Below are positions 60,070-60,712 of a DNA stretch of 60,712 nucleotides, piece after piece (positions within the stretch are counted from its first letter, which is position 1; each line of letters opens with the position of its first letter). The DNA is from Porogramme epimiltina. Taxonomy: Eukaryota; Basidiomycota; Agaricomycetes; Polyporales; Polyporaceae. The stretch covers positions 1 through 60,712 of the forward strand of contig FTLJ01000304.1 of NCBI GenBank assembly GCA_900155495.1, written 5' to 3'. The notes below the pieces were generated by a model. That model saw nothing but the letters and a program-made list of their open reading frames with translations. It was not told the origin of the DNA and searched no databases. The translations under genes were made by a program, and so were the position numbers.

Positions 60070-60712
60070 TGGACCTTCTCTGGTTTCTCCGGTCTCGTCG
60101 TTTTTATCCTACGCTATCATGGTTTTGTCTGTATGAGTAGAGTGTATGATATGACATGTTGTATGCCCGACTTGCGCGGAGCCGGTCCGAGGGAAGCCTT
60201 GAAGCGGGAGAGAGCGAGCGTAGTCAGTGGCTGCGCGCGATTAAAATTCGCACCGAGGGAGGGTGATGAGGCCGGTATGACGTCAGAGTCAATTCAAGGG
60301 TTGTGATGGCTGAAGGTGGCGCTCATGTAACCAACGTGTCGTGCGAGTGGGGCGGGGCGTCGGGAGGGCGGTCGTCGAGAGAAGGGCCCCTTCTGGGCGG
60401 TGACGGTGGCAGTCTGGACGCTGGGGGGGGGCGTCGCGGGTGCTTAGGCGGCGCGGAAAGAGCGACGAGATAGGATGACGTCAGGGCACGTGTGTTGCGG
60501 AAGAGAGTGCCGAGGCGGCGGTGGGGCAGAGCTCTGCACTCATCCCCATATCCGGACGCGCGGTGGAGAGCCCTCTCCAGCCAGTCCTGACCCTCGTCCG
60601 CCCGCTGCCACGCCCTCGACACCCCGCCCCCTCCTCCCTGCGCTCCCCCGACGCCACCAGCCCCGGCCAGCTCACCACTCCCCGCCAGCGCCCGCACACG
60701 ACACCCCACGAC
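60070..60712. other. GC-rich 3' flank at the window end
   Basis: 3' UTR of H2A copy 2 and following sequence, very GC-rich from about 60350. Frames on the minus strand are low-complexity and unsupported. A gene may start beyond the edge. Confidence 0.5.

Overview
The window reads as a nuclear contig from a filamentous basidiomycete, most likely an agaricomycete and possibly a polypore. The grounds are many short introns of roughly 50-70 nt with GT..AG borders, GC-rich coding exons, expanded cytochrome P450 and F-box families, a fungal-order betaine lipid synthase, and divergent H2B-H2A histone gene pairs. No rRNA, tRNA, CRISPR array or recognisable transposon was seen. All multi-exon gene models were assembled by eye from reading frames and splice sites; where exon lengths were added up, they gave intact frames. 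| Layout: 1-2.8 kb is GC-rich, without a recognisable gene, and holds a poly-G assembly gap. KGD2 (mitochondrial 2-oxoglutarate dehydrogenase E2) lies at 2.8-4.8 kb on the minus strand. A gene-poor block of 3.4 kb follows, then BTA1 (betaine lipid synthase) at 8.2-11.0 kb. The first divergent H2B/H2A pair is at 11.6-13.1 kb, followed by a long UBE3D-type E2-binding/HECT-like protein at 13.5-17.6 kb. | At 18.9-23.5 kb a P450 faces an F-box gene. At 24.3-26.8 kb is a tandem pair of small secreted proteins, each with a one-base frame break. At 28.2-35.4 kb the golgin RUD3 and an 18-exon protein combining four membrane segments with a WD40 propeller are divergently transcribed. HOM6 (homoserine dehydrogenase) follows at 36.0-37.4 kb, then two more F-box genes and a second P450 (38.1-46.1 kb). 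| At 46.6-50.8 kb are a glutathione S-transferase, SPC2 (signal peptidase subunit) and ERG2 (sterol C8 isomerase). A third P450 (51.0-53.4 kb, minus) converges on ERG2. A GRE2/dihydroflavonol-reductase-like enzyme is at 55.7-56.9 kb. The window closes with a second divergent H2B/H2A pair at 58.3-60.1 kb. | Most genes are core metabolism, secretory pathway or chromatin; the P450, F-box and secreted-protein copies form the lineage-variable layer. The observations most worth checking are: two H2A isoforms that differ in the C-terminal SQE damage-signalling motif, served by histone promoters that share sequence blocks; the membrane-anchored WD40 protein; the twin secreted genes with independent frameshifts; an F-box copy whose aligned start codon is TTG; and a P450 with His in place of the usual I-helix acid.
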